Below, piece after piece: positions 55,079 through 63,375 of a stretch of 64,000 bases of DNA; positions within the stretch are counted from its first letter, which is position 1; the number at the start of each line of letters is the position of its first letter. This stretch comes from Aureimonas sp. AU20 (GTDB lineage Bacteria; Pseudomonadota; Alphaproteobacteria; Rhizobiales; Rhizobiaceae). The notes under the pieces were generated by a model, which did not search any database, was not told the origin of the DNA, and saw only the letters and a program-made list of their open reading frames with translations. Where the stretch lies: the NCBI RefSeq assembly GCF_001442755.1, contig NZ_CP006367.1, positions 3,100,001 to 3,164,000 of the forward strand, read 5' to 3'. Made by a program: the position numbers and the translations under genes.

Positions 55079-55157
55079 CGGCTTTCCCGGTTTCGATCCT
55101 CCTTCTTCTAGGCGCCAGCCGCTGAATGTCGAATGAATAGGCCGGGATTTGGCGCGG

Positions 55158-55364
55158 TCAGCGGATTTCGGTCTGGGCCTGGAAACGGCCGAGAATAGCG
55201 ATCACAGCGCCCAGCGCCGAGGCGCCGGCCGCGAGCGCTTCGGCCAGTTGGTCTTGCGCTCCGCCGTCGAGCTGGAAGCCGGCGAGGGCGGCAAGGCTGG
55301 CGCAAAGCGCCACGAGCCCACCCCAGACGGTCTTCGATTTCCACCATTGTTTCGTCTCGATCAT
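55158..55364 (-). CDS. Holin-like small membrane protein
   Basis: 68 residues with a short charged N-terminus (METKQWWKSK pattern), two hydrophobic segments (about 13-30 and 43-60) and a small loop. The SKTVWGGLVALCASLAAL start and AVIAILGRF end recall small holin-like proteins found near phage endolysin genes. A strong AAGGAG lies seven bases before ATG 55364. It follows the last GTA gene after 40 bases on the same strand, which suggests a role in lysis or release of particles. Similarity is from pattern only, and a general small membrane protein remains possible. Confidence 0.6.
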   Translation of the reverse strand: MIETKQWWKSKTVWGGLVALCASLAALAGFQLDGGAQDQLAEALAAGASALGAVIAILGRFQAQTEIR

Positions 55365-55404
55365 GCTGGTCTCCTTGGGGTTTGGATGGATTGGGTTTGG
55401 ATGG

Positions 55405-58400
55405 TCAAGGTCGAACCGCCAGCGCGATTCGCCCGGCCGTGCCGGCTCCCACGCTGGCGCTCATCTGCGAGACGGCGATGTCGAGGCGCGTGCCGGCGGG
55501 GCCGAGCACGGAGCGCCAGGTCGATGCGGCAACGCTCAGCCGCGTCGCCGCTGCGGGAAGATCGAGCGAGCCGCCTTCCAGCGTCGACAGCGTGACGCGA
55601 TAGGTCTCGTTCTCCTCGCCAAGCGGCGGGTCGGCCTCGTCCCACGCGTCCAACACAGCGCGGCTGCGGCGCAACCAGGCGATGGTCAGCGTCCCATCGT
55701 CTTCGAAACGGCCCGAGAGATGAGCCGGCGACAAAGGCAGCAGCGCGCGGCGGCCGAGCGCGGCCGTCTGCCGGTCGGCCGCCTCGTCGTCGAGCCCACG
55801 CCCGGAGGGAACCGCAAGCCAAGGCAGCTCCGCGCCGAGCCCAGTGAGCGGGGCGGGTATGGCCACGCACGCTCCGTCGAGCAGCACGAAAGGCGCACCG
55901 GCCGCTTGCCCCGCCCGCATGGCGTCCTCAGTGCCGCCCAGCGCGCGCACCAAGCCTGCAAGCTGGAAGCGCCCCGGCGCGACCTCCTCGGCATCCCGAA
56001 ACTGCACGATCTCCCAGGCGCCCGATGTCGAGCGGATCGCCGCTCGGTTGGCGCCCGCCAGAAGCGCCTCTTCCGGCACCGAGGCGAGCGCCCCGCGAAC
56101 CAGATCGATCTCGATCCGGTTGGCCCGGTCCCACATACCCTCCCGCCCCGCTCCGAGCGGCTCCGTGAGGAAGCCGATGGTGGCGGGGCGGGTCACCCGA
56201 TCGAAAGGCTGGAAGCCGGAGCCGGTCGGCGAAGCGAAGAGGTCGAGCGGCACGAAGGGCTTAGCGGTCGCCGCCAGAAAGGCGCCTCCCCCGCCCTCGA
56301 AGGATGGCAGGTCCATCCAGAGCGCCACCGGCCGCGAGGCGATAAGGGGCTGCGCGGTGGCTGGCCCGGATAGCAAGCCCGCCTCCACGGGCCGCAGCGC
56401 GGCCGCGCGAACGCGCCGTGCCTCCACCCGCCGCGTCAAGCCGTCCTCGATCCGCTCGATACGCCAGACGCCGGGCACATCCGGCGCGCGCACGAGGTCG
56501 CCCGGTGCGAGCGAAAGCTCGGCCGGCGAAAGGCCGAAGCTCGCCGTCTCGCGCTCGCCCCCTTCCCGATCCAAGAGTTCCGCGGCAAAGCGCCTCGCCT
56601 GTCCCTCCGCCAGGATCACCGGCAGGTCCACCGCCGTCTGCCGTGGCCGGTCGGCGTCGCCCATCGCCGCGTCCGCCACCGCCGCCTGATAGGCGCGGGA
56701 CGGATCGCTGAAACCCACCAGAACCTCCTCCACCGTCTCCACGGGTTCGGAACGGCGGACCTCGAAGCGCGGTGCGTCGTCATCCTCGGCCAGGGCTTCC
56801 AACGCGAATGGGTCGGTGCGCCGCGCAAGCGAGCGAAAGCGCAGCTTCCCGCCCTCCGCGCGCACCTCGGTTCCCGTCAGGCGTAGAAGCTCTTCCAGTT
56901 CGGCGCGTGCCGATCCCGGACCCGACACGAGATAGCCGCCGAGATCGGCCTCGACCTCCACAGTATCGCCAGAGTCGAACTCATGGTCGGCCAGCAGCTG
57001 ATCGATCAGCCCATCCAGCGGCGCGCGGCCGAGCCGCCCCGTGAGCCAGTGCCCGCGCTCCCAATTGGCGCCATCCGCCCAGATCTCGGCCCGGTCGGGA
57101 AAGGCCGGCGCCGGCCGCGCGTCCCAGCACCAGAGATGGATCGCCTCCGCCGGCACCATGCGCCCGCCGTAAAGCGGCGAGACCGGATTGTCCGCTTCGC
57201 GGAAGCCCGGCGAGGCCGGGTCCCAATGGCCGAGATGCGCCTCGAGGAAGCGGCGCTGCGCCAGATCGTCCCGCCCGCCATTGGAAAAGTACGGCCAGTG
57301 GCTTTCGGAGGATTTCGGATCATAGAAGACGTTCGGCTGGTTCGCCCCTTTGTCGATCGCAGGGCAGCCGAGCTCGGTGAACCAGATCGGCTTCGACATC
57401 GGCACCCAGCCCGTCGGCTGCGCGCTCTCCACCCCGCCGTGCCGCTCGAAATGCCGGTTCGCCCACCAGTTCTTCAGGTCCTTGGGCCGAAACACCCAGG
57501 GCTTGCCCAGCCCGTCCGTGATCGGGCTTCGCCGCCCGGCCCGCCGCGCCGCCTCGCTTTCATAGTGCCAGTCGAAACCTTCGCCGGCGCCGATCGATGC
57601 GCGTAGCGCCTCCCGGTCGTAGGCCGACGCCGCCTCGCTCGCCTCCCCTTCGTCCCGCCAGTCGGCCAGCGGCAGGTAGTTGTCGATGCCCACCGCCCCG
57701 ATGTCCGGCGAGGCCCAAAGTGGGTCGAGATGGTAGAAGACGTCGTTCGACCCATCGTGCGGCTGATGGCCGAAATACTCGCTCCAGTCGGCGGCATAGG
57801 TAAGGAGCGTGTCAGGCAGCAGCGCCTTCACGTCCCGCGCCAGCGCCACCAGCGCCTCCACGACCGGAAAGCGCCCGGCCTCGTCGCGGATCGCGGTCAG
57901 CCCGCGCATTTCCGAGCCGATCACGAAGGCGTCGACGCCCCCTGCGAGCTTGGCCAGATGCGCGGCGTGAAGGATCATGCGGCGGTAGGACCATTCGGCC
58001 GGTCCGCCATAGCGCACCTCCCCGCCTACGATGGCAAAGTCGGCAGTACGGGCGGAACCGACGAAGCGCAGGATATCCGTCCGCGCCTGCGCGCTCCGAT
58101 CGGCCGAGCCCGCCCGGCCCGGAGCCTCGTCGAGCGTCATGCGGCCGCGCCAGGGATAGGGCGCCTGCTCCGCGCCGCCATACGGGTCCGGCAACGCGTT
58201 GCCGGCCGGCATGTCCATCATCAGAAACGGATAGAGCGTCACCCGAAGGCCGCGCGCCCGAAGCTGGGCGATGGCGCGCAGGACGCCGGCGTCCGAGGGC
58301 GTGCCGCCATAGGCCGGTGCACCGTTCACCTGGCTGACGAGATGCGCCTGGCCGCGCCCTACGCCGCCCCCGCGCCAGACGATCGTCTCGTCGCGCGCCC

Positions 58401-59283
58401 ACACCTCGACGCCCGGCCGCACGCTGGCATGGCCCACGCGAAGGTCGTCCGCGAACCAGCTCACCACCAGCGCCGCGCGCTCCAGGCGCGGGCAGAGCGC
58501 CGTCAGCTCCTCCAGCGACGCGGCAAAATCGCTCGCGCCGTGCAGCATGTTGCGGTTCGGAAGCCGGTCTGCCCCCGGCCCGATGCGCTCGCGCACCGGC
58601 AGCGGGTCGAGCCCGTGCTCCGTCGCGCCGGGAATGATCGTCACCGCCCGCAGGCCCGCTTCCAGCGCACCCACGGGGCGGATCACCTCGCAGCTGATCT
58701 GCGGAATGCGGTTGCCCCAGCGCTCCAGCGCCAGATGCTCGAAGACGAGATAGGCGAGGCCGCGATAGGCCGGCGCGTTGCCCCGCCCCTGCCGAGCTTC
58801 GATCAGGGGATCGGGCTCCTGATCCTCACCGCCCTTATGAAGGCGGACATTGACGAGCGACAGGTCGAGTTCCTCACCGTCGGCCCAGATGCGCCGGGCA
58901 TGGGCGATCGGCCCTTCGCAGAGGCCGATCGCGACATTGCCGAAATAGCTGTAGGTCGTGACCTCGCTACGCCCTCGCCCGGCGCCGCCCTTGCCGCCGC
59001 TGCGCTCCGTGGTCGCCGCTTCCTCGAAACGCGTCGTCCAGATCACCTGCCCCGCGATCCGCGCCGTGCCGTAGAGCCGGGCGACGCCCGCGCCCTCGTC
59101 GGCCTCCATGATGCGGCTGCCGGACAGGCGCGGCCCCTGCCGCTTCGTGCGCGCGCCGAACAGACGGTCGTCGATAGCGGAACCGCCGAGCGCGCCGATG
59201 GCCCGGCCGGCCATGGCGCCGAAAGGGCCGCCGACGAGCCCGCCCAAGGCGCCGCCCACGGCCTGAAGAAGGATCGTCGCCAT
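55405..59283 (-). CDS. GTA baseplate multidomain protein (gp15, megatron)
   Basis: 1292-residue tail-tip protein, the largest gene in the window. An N-terminal Gly/Ala-rich hydrophobic stretch is followed by YSYFGNVAIGLCEGPIAHARRIWADGEELD of the phage tail family, a GTA TIM-barrel-like domain at about 440-740 (ADWSEYFGHQPHDGSND, WFTELGCPAIDKG) and a C-terminal putative tail domain. In the Rhodobacter capsulatus particle the corresponding protein forms the baseplate that contacts and penetrates the host envelope. Length matches that protein. ATG 59283 follows GGAG by seven bases; three bases separate it from gp14. Confidence 0.93.
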   Translation of the reverse strand: MATILLQAVGGALGGLVGGPFGAMAGRAIGALGGSAIDDRLFGARTKRQGPRLSGSRIMEADEGAGVARLYGTARIAGQVIWTTRFEEAATTERSGGKGGAGRGRSEVTTYSYFGNVAIGLCEGPIAHARRIWADGEELDLSLVNVRLHKGGEDQEPDPLIEARQGRGNAPAYRGLAYLVFEHLALERWGNRIPQISCEVIRPVGALEAGLRAVTIIPGATEHGLDPLPVRERIGPGADRLPNRNMLHGASDFAASLEELTALCPRLERAALVVSWFADDLRVGHASVRPGVEVWARDETIVWRGGGVGRGQAHLVSQVNGAPAYGGTPSDAGVLRAIAQLRARGLRVTLYPFLMMDMPAGNALPDPYGGAEQAPYPWRGRMTLDEAPGRAGSADRSAQARTDILRFVGSARTADFAIVGGEVRYGGPAEWSYRRMILHAAHLAKLAGGVDAFVIGSEMRGLTAIRDEAGRFPVVEALVALARDVKALLPDTLLTYAADWSEYFGHQPHDGSNDVFYHLDPLWASPDIGAVGIDNYLPLADWRDEGEASEAASAYDREALRASIGAGEGFDWHYESEAARRAGRRSPITDGLGKPWVFRPKDLKNWWANRHFERHGGVESAQPTGWVPMSKPIWFTELGCPAIDKGANQPNVFYDPKSSESHWPYFSNGGRDDLAQRRFLEAHLGHWDPASPGFREADNPVSPLYGGRMVPAEAIHLWCWDARPAPAFPDRAEIWADGANWERGHWLTGRLGRAPLDGLIDQLLADHEFDSGDTVEVEADLGGYLVSGPGSARAELEELLRLTGTEVRAEGGKLRFRSLARRTDPFALEALAEDDDAPRFEVRRSEPVETVEEVLVGFSDPSRAYQAAVADAAMGDADRPRQTAVDLPVILAEGQARRFAAELLDREGGERETASFGLSPAELSLAPGDLVRAPDVPGVWRIERIEDGLTRRVEARRVRAAALRPVEAGLLSGPATAQPLIASRPVALWMDLPSFEGGGGAFLAATAKPFVPLDLFASPTGSGFQPFDRVTRPATIGFLTEPLGAGREGMWDRANRIEIDLVRGALASVPEEALLAGANRAAIRSTSGAWEIVQFRDAEEVAPGRFQLAGLVRALGGTEDAMRAGQAAGAPFVLLDGACVAIPAPLTGLGAELPWLAVPSGRGLDDEAADRQTAALGRRALLPLSPAHLSGRFEDDGTLTIAWLRRSRAVLDAWDEADPPLGEENETYRVTLSTLEGGSLDLPAAATRLSVAASTWRSVLGPAGTRLDIAVSQMSASVGAGTAGRIALAVRP

Positions 59284-59286
59284 GCC

Positions 59287-59733
59287 TCAGCTCCGGTCGA
59301 TGAATTGAAAGACACCGGCGATCCGCCCGGCCCAGCCCGGCGTCAGCACCGAGGAAACGACGGACGCGCCCTCATAAGCGTGGATCAGGCGCAGGGTCCG
59401 ACCCAAGCCCCCGTCCGGCGCGTCGAGAATCCCGCAATGCTTGGCCGGCCGTCCCTCGCGCCAGCGAAACAGAACGAGGTCGCCCGGCGCCGCCTCGCCC
59501 GGTTCGATCGGCCGGAAAAGCCGCTGCGCGGCATCGCACATCGGATCGCCCGATCCGGTCTCGGCCCAGTCGGCGCTATAGGGGCCGGGCGTTTCCGGCT
59601 CGGCGCCGTAGACTTCGCGCCAGACCCCGCGCACGAGGCCGAGACAATCGCAGCCGACGCCCGCGCGGCTGCCCTGGTGGCGATAGGGCGTGCCGAGAAA
59701 ACCGCGTGCCGCGGCCAGCACAAGCGCGCGCAT
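59287..59733 (-). CDS. GTA tail cell-wall peptidase, NlpC/P60 (gp14)
   Basis: 148-residue NlpC/P60-type peptidase with Cys30 in GVGCDCLGLVRGVWRE and His99 in AKHCGIL; the third polar residue should lie in the following strand. In GTA tails it is thought to open peptidoglycan during DNA delivery. ATG 59733 overlaps the gp13 stop as TGATG; a GTG one codon upstream is also possible. Confidence 0.93.
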   Translation of the reverse strand: MRALVLAAARGFLGTPYRHQGSRAGVGCDCLGLVRGVWREVYGAEPETPGPYSADWAETGSGDPMCDAAQRLFRPIEPGEAAPGDLVLFRWREGRPAKHCGILDAPDGGLGRTLRLIHAYEGASVVSSVLTPGWAGRIAGVFQFIDRS

Positions 59734-60620
59734 CACGGCACCACCGGCGAGCCGTCATGCCGCCCGTCGCTCTTGGCGATGCCGAGCGCGCTGTCGGCGC
59801 CCGGCAGATGCGGGAAGCCGCGAAAGTTGACGCCGTTGCCGAACCGGTCGCGGCAGGTCGTAAACGAGCGGTCGCAACCCGCCACGAGAGCCACCTGCCC
59901 CCCCGCCTCCGGCAGGCGCACGGGCCCCCGATGCAGGAACAATCGCAGCGTTCCCACCTCCTCCCCATCCGCCATTCCGCGCAGCGGCAGCGGCGCCGAG
60001 CCGTCCGCCAGGACCAGCCGGCCCTCCGCAAACAAGCCTTGTTCGCCGCGCGCGATCGCCTGAACCGGGCGAACCACGATCACCGCGTCCGAGGCGGACA
60101 CGACCACGACCGACCGTGTCCAGGGTGCCAGATCGACCCCGCAGCGCCGATCTCCAAGCACCGCATCGCAGCGGCGGCGATAGGTCCGGCCGCGCTGGCG
60201 CTCGAGCCGGGCGGCCAAGCCGCGCAGTTCGGCGCGAAAGCCCCCCGGCCCTCGCGTCACCTCGCCGAGATCGGCGACCTCCATCAGAACGTGATGGCTC
60301 GGCTCGCGCCAATCGACGCGGAAGCTTTCGACGCTGGAGCCGTCGAACAGGCCGCGTTCCACATCCGTCTCGCGAATCGCCTCGTCGGAAAAGCCGCCGT
60401 CCACCGCCTCGGTCCCGGCGCCCAACCCGCGCGCCGCTTCGCTCTCGCCGGCCGTCCAGCCGCTTCGGGCGCGAAACAGCGTTCCGGCGAAGCGGAGATC
60501 CTCGTCATGGTCCGTGAAGCCGAACACGGCGCCGTCGCGCCGCGTCAGCCGCCAGGCGCTGGCAAGCGTCGTCGCCGGCTGCTTCAGCCGCGCCTGGAAC
60601 TCAGAGGACAAGGCTCTCAT
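59733..60620 (-). CDS. GTA tail hub protein, DUF2163 (gp13)
   Basis: 295-residue baseplate hub with an N-terminal DUF2163 domain (RRDGAVFGFTDHDEDLRFAG) and a C-terminal domain ending in FGNGVNFRGFPHLPG. It has exactly four Cys at 151, 160, 249 and 256 (RRRC, RRCGVD, AGCDRSFTTCRDRF), a pattern consistent with the iron-sulfur cluster reported for the Rhodobacter hub. Overlaps gp12 by four bases. Confidence 0.92.
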   Translation of the reverse strand: MRALSSEFQARLKQPATTLASAWRLTRRDGAVFGFTDHDEDLRFAGTLFRARSGWTAGESEAARGLGAGTEAVDGGFSDEAIRETDVERGLFDGSSVESFRVDWREPSHHVLMEVADLGEVTRGPGGFRAELRGLAARLERQRGRTYRRRCDAVLGDRRCGVDLAPWTRSVVVVSASDAVIVVRPVQAIARGEQGLFAEGRLVLADGSAPLPLRGMADGEEVGTLRLFLHRGPVRLPEAGGQVALVAGCDRSFTTCRDRFGNGVNFRGFPHLPGADSALGIAKSDGRHDGSPVVP

Positions 60621-61243
60621 GGCCGGATCTCCACCAGCGGGATGGACGGGATGTCGCCGGCCTCGAAGGCGGCGACGTTGACAGCGAGATGATCCATGTC
60701 GAAGCGCACCGGCACGTCGAACTCGAAACCGGCCGTCACCGCGCTGCCGACCGGCGGCGCGGCGGCGAAGGTCAGGATCCCGGTCGTGGCGTCGATGTCG
60801 GCGTCGGTCACGACGCCGTTCACCGCCGCCCGCACCGTGCCGGCCAGCGGCTTGCGGATCGGCCTGACATAGGCGTCCGCGCCGGTGCCGTAGCGTTTGA
60901 CGAGCTGGAAGCCGCGCGCCGTCCCGTCGCCGGTGCCGAGCGGCTGATCCAGAGCGGTCACAGGCTTGCCCCAGCGCGCCGAGGCAGCGTCGAACGGATC
61001 GCGGAAGCGAAAGCCGACGAGCCGCCCACGCCGCGCCTCGAAGAACTCGAGCACGCTGACGAGATCGGCTAGGCTCTTGACGCCCGAGCCCGCGTCGTAG
61101 CGCCGCCAGGAATGGCGCGTGCGCTGGTTGCGGTTCTCGTAGCCCGTGGAAAGGCGCACGATGTCGGTGCGCCGCTCCGGCCCGCCCGAAGTGCCGAAGG
61201 CGACGGCCAGCGGAAAGCGTTCCTCGCTGAAGGAGGCGACCAT
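60617..61243 (-). CDS. GTA distal tail protein, DUF2460 (gp12)
   Basis: 208-residue DUF2460 protein: FPLAVAFGTSGGPERRTDIV, YENRNQRTRHSWRRYDAG, FFEARRGRLVGFRFRDPFD. It forms the ring between tail tube and baseplate. ATG 61243 begins the homology, with AGAGGGG upstream and only one base between it and the gp11 stop; a longer frame upstream is Arg-rich and unlike the family. Confidence 0.93.
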   Translation of the reverse strand: MVASFSEERFPLAVAFGTSGGPERRTDIVRLSTGYENRNQRTRHSWRRYDAGSGVKSLADLVSVLEFFEARRGRLVGFRFRDPFDAASARWGKPVTALDQPLGTGDGTARGFQLVKRYGTGADAYVRPIRKPLAGTVRAAVNGVVTDADIDATTGILTFAAAPPVGSAVTAGFEFDVPVRFDMDHLAVNVAAFEAGDIPSIPLVEIRP

Positions 61244-61244
61244 C

Positions 61245-61838
61245 TCAAAGGCCCCTCTGGCCGCGCAGGGCGGCCCGCGCCAGCATCGCCTGGATCTGCG
61301 TTTCCGCGCGGCGGAAGCTCTGCGCGTCGGGCGTCGAAACGTTGAAGGTGACCGAGGACCCGCCGCGCCGCCCGCCGTCCACCGCAACGCCGAGCGAGCC
61401 GTCCGCGCCGCGCTTCAACGGCATGATCGCCTCCGCGCCCGCCTCGCCCATCAGACCGACCTGCCCGCCGGCCGGAAAGAAGCTCGGCGCGCGCACCACG
61501 CCGCCCTTGGCGAAGGGAACGACGCCCGGTGCCGGCTGCCCGCCCGCGCCCTGCCCGCCCGCGCCCCCCGTCAGGCCGGACAGCAACGAACCGACGACGC
61601 TTCCGGCCAGATTCGACAATGGCTTGAGCGCCGCGTCGAGGGCGATGGTCGAGATGCGGCTGCCAAGCCCCTTGAGCACGGTGTCGAGGGAGCGCCCGCC
61701 GCCGGCCGCCCCCTTCAGCGCGGCCGTCATCGCGGCGCCGAAACGGTCGGCGCGCGTGGAAAGGTCGGTCAAGGCGCGCTCGAAGCCGCTCGTGTCGGCT
61801 TCCACGGCAATGCGCATCGTGTCCACGGACGGGTCCAT
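61245..61838 (-). CDS. GTA tail tape measure protein (gp11)
   Basis: 197-residue short tape measure protein. It begins with a DTMRIAVEADTSGFERALTDL helix segment, has a central Gly/Ala-rich hydrophobic stretch (LAGSVVGSLLSGLTGG) and the phage tape measure hallmark FAKGGVVRAPSFFPAGGQVG followed by GLMGEAGAEAIMPL. The small size is usual for GTAs and implies a short tail. ATG 61838 has GGAG six bases upstream. Confidence 0.88.
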   Translation of the reverse strand: MDPSVDTMRIAVEADTSGFERALTDLSTRADRFGAAMTAALKGAAGGGRSLDTVLKGLGSRISTIALDAALKPLSNLAGSVVGSLLSGLTGGAGGQGAGGQPAPGVVPFAKGGVVRAPSFFPAGGQVGLMGEAGAEAIMPLKRGADGSLGVAVDGGRRGGSSVTFNVSTPDAQSFRRAETQIQAMLARAALRGQRGL

Positions 61839-61839
61839 G

Positions 61840-62031
61840 TCATCTCCGATCGGGATAAAGTTGAAGAAGCTCGCCAAGCCGCGCGCGGCTCGGGCCGCCT
61901 CCGCGTGCGCGAGAGAGGGGCGACGCCAAAGCGGCCAGCTCGCGCGGGCTCAAGGCCCAGAAGTCTTTGGGGCTGAGACGAAGCGTGCCGAAGCAGAGCG
62001 CCATGGCCTCGTCCCAGGGAAAGGCCGCCAC
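61840..62031 (-). CDS. GTA tail assembly chaperone, DUF2376-like (gp10.1)
   Basis: 63 residues: FPWDEAMALCFGTLRLSPKDFWALSPRELAAL followed by an Arg-rich tail. The FPWDEAM...LRLSPxxFWxxxPREL pattern is the small phage tail assembly chaperone found next to gp10 in alphaproteobacterial GTAs. Start placed at GTG 62031, which follows AAGGAAG by five bases; a TTG at 62070 overlapping the gp10 stop is an alternative. One base separates it from gp11. Confidence 0.82.
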   Translation of the reverse strand: MAAFPWDEAMALCFGTLRLSPKDFWALSPRELAALASPLSRARGGGPSRARLGELLQLYPDRR

Positions 62032-62066
62032 GCCGGCTTCCTTGGCCGGGGCCGGCGCGGCGGCGC

Positions 62067-62405
62067 TCAAGGGCGCGGCGGGGCGGCCTCCTCGCCCGTG
62101 CCGAAGGCCGCTTCCAGAAGCTCGGCCGCCAGCGCCGCCGCGCCGGCCGCGCCCCGGTCGAAGCGCATGGCGGCGACCGCCTCGTCGCTCGCCGTCTCGC
62201 CCGCGCCGCGCAGGCCCGCTGCGATGATCCGGGTCAGATCGCGCGCTGAAAGCCGGCCCGAGCCGAAACGCTGGGCGAGCGCGGCGATGTCCTCCAGCGC
62301 GAAAGCGTCCTCCAGTTCGGCCAGCGCCCCCAGCGTCAAACAAAGCCGGTGCTCGCGCCCGTCTATCATCGCGGCCACCTCGCCGCGTCGCCGGTTCGCG
62401 CCCAT
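62067..62405 (-). CDS. GTA tail assembly chaperone gp10
   Basis: 112-residue gene-transfer-agent gp10 family protein: an N-terminal small beta part (DGREHRLCLTLGALAELEDAF), then GSGRLSARDLTRIIAAGLRG and an Ala-rich helical end. It is thought to chaperone the tape measure during tail assembly together with gp10.1. The ATG overlaps the gp9 stop as TAATG. Confidence 0.9.
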   Translation of the reverse strand: MGANRRRGEVAAMIDGREHRLCLTLGALAELEDAFALEDIAALAQRFGSGRLSARDLTRIIAAGLRGAGETASDEAVAAMRFDRGAAGAAALAAELLEAAFGTGEEAAPPRP

Positions 62406-62818
62406 TAGATGGCCTCGAAGGTCAGCGCGCCGGCCGATTCCAGCGTCATCTCGAAGCTGACCTCGCCATTGTGCTCGCCGGCATATTCCAGCGCCGTGAT
62501 CTGAAACGGCCCGCTGACACGCCCAAAATCCGGGATCACTGCCTGGAAGGGCGCGATCCGCCCTTCGAAGAAGAGCTTGCGCACTGCCATGTCGGAGGCC
62601 GCGTCCTTGAAGATGCCGGCGCCCGACAGCGCCGCGCGCTGCACGCCCGCCCCGCCCAGAAGCTCGCGCCAGCGCCCGGCGCTGTCGCTGTTGGTCACGT
62701 CCACCGTCTCTGCGTTGAAGGAGATGCGGCGCGAGCGAAGCCCCGCCACCGTCTGAAACACGCCGCTCGTTTCCGCGTCGAGCTTCAGGAGAAAGTCCTT
62801 GCCCTTTTGCGCGCCCAT
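62405..62818 (-). CDS. GTA major tail tube protein, TP901-1 type (gp9)
   Basis: 137-residue tail tube protein with KGKDFLLKLD at the start, RRISFNAETVDVTNSDSAGRW in the middle and YAGEHNGEVSFEMTLESAG at the end, all typical of the phage TP901-1 major tail family. ATG 62818 follows GGAGG by six bases. The 81 bases upstream contain a terminator-like hairpin. Confidence 0.93.
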   Translation of the reverse strand: MGAQKGKDFLLKLDAETSGVFQTVAGLRSRRISFNAETVDVTNSDSAGRWRELLGGAGVQRAALSGAGIFKDAASDMAVRKLFFEGRIAPFQAVIPDFGRVSGPFQITALEYAGEHNGEVSFEMTLESAGALTFEAI

Positions 62819-62842
62819 GGCCGCCTCCAAAATTTTGCGCAA

Positions 62843-62870
62843 CAAAAAAGGGCGGCCCGAAAGCCGCCCT
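62843..62870 (-). terminator. Terminator-like hairpin inside the GTA operon
   Basis: On the minus strand an 8-bp stem AGGGCGGC / GCCGCCCT (62870-62863 and 62856-62849) with a six-base loop is followed directly by TTTTTTG. It lies 30 bases after the gp8 stop and 25 bases before gp9, and looks like a complete intrinsic terminator. Confidence 0.75.
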
Positions 62871-62899
62871 CGTGTCCGATCTGAAAATTGAGTGCTGGC

Positions 62900-63313
62900 T
62901 TAGGAAGCCAGCGGCTCCGTCACCGCGCGAAAGCGCAGGATACCGTGATAGGCTGGCGAGTCCGGCTCCTGCCGCGCCTCGGCGAATTGCAGCCGGAGGT
63001 TCACCAGACGGTGCGTCTCAAGCGGCAGGCTCGCGTCGTTCAGTCGGCCCGCGATCTTGTCCATGATCTCGTAGGTTTCCTGCTTCGAGCCGCCCTTGGC
63101 CCAGACATGCAGGGTCAGGATATGCTCGGCCCCGTCCTCCGTGCCGGTGGACCAGTCGATCACCGCCGTCCGCCCAAGCGTCAGATAGGGAAAACTCGCC
63201 CGCTCGGGCACGCGGTCGAAAATCTTCGGGCCGCCGAGAAGCTTGGTCAGCGCCGCGTCGGCCGTCAGCGCGCCGAGGATGGTCGTCTGCAATTCCGCCG
63301 AGGGGTGCGACAT
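62900..63313 (-). CDS. GTA tail terminator protein, DUF3168 (gp8)
   Basis: 137-residue DUF3168 protein that closes the tail tube at the head side: ELQTTILGALTADAALTKLLG, FDRVPERASFPYLTLG, LTLHVWAKGGSKQETYEIMD. Length and order in the cluster are normal. The ribosome site (AAAGG) is 11 bases away and weak. An AT-rich palindrome lies 29-58 bases before the ATG. Confidence 0.92.
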   Translation of the reverse strand: MSHPSAELQTTILGALTADAALTKLLGGPKIFDRVPERASFPYLTLGRTAVIDWSTGTEDGAEHILTLHVWAKGGSKQETYEIMDKIAGRLNDASLPLETHRLVNLRLQFAEARQEPDSPAYHGILRFRAVTEPLAS

Positions 63314-63341
63314 GCTCTGAGAACCTTTCCATGCCTGCGAT

Positions 63342-63371
63342 CACGTCTGATACATCATATAATATGACGTG
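63342..63371 (-). promoter_or_regulatory. AT-rich nested palindrome upstream of gp8
   Basis: TCATAT-A-ATATGA (63355-63367) is a perfect 13-base odd palindrome nested inside a wider inverted repeat CACGTC (63342-63347) and GACGTG (63366-63371). It is an AT-rich island in very GC-rich DNA and lies in the only sizeable gap before gp8. It may be an operator or an internal promoter (the minus strand contains TATTAT). No known consensus was matched. Confidence 0.4.
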
Positions 63372-63375
63372 AGCA

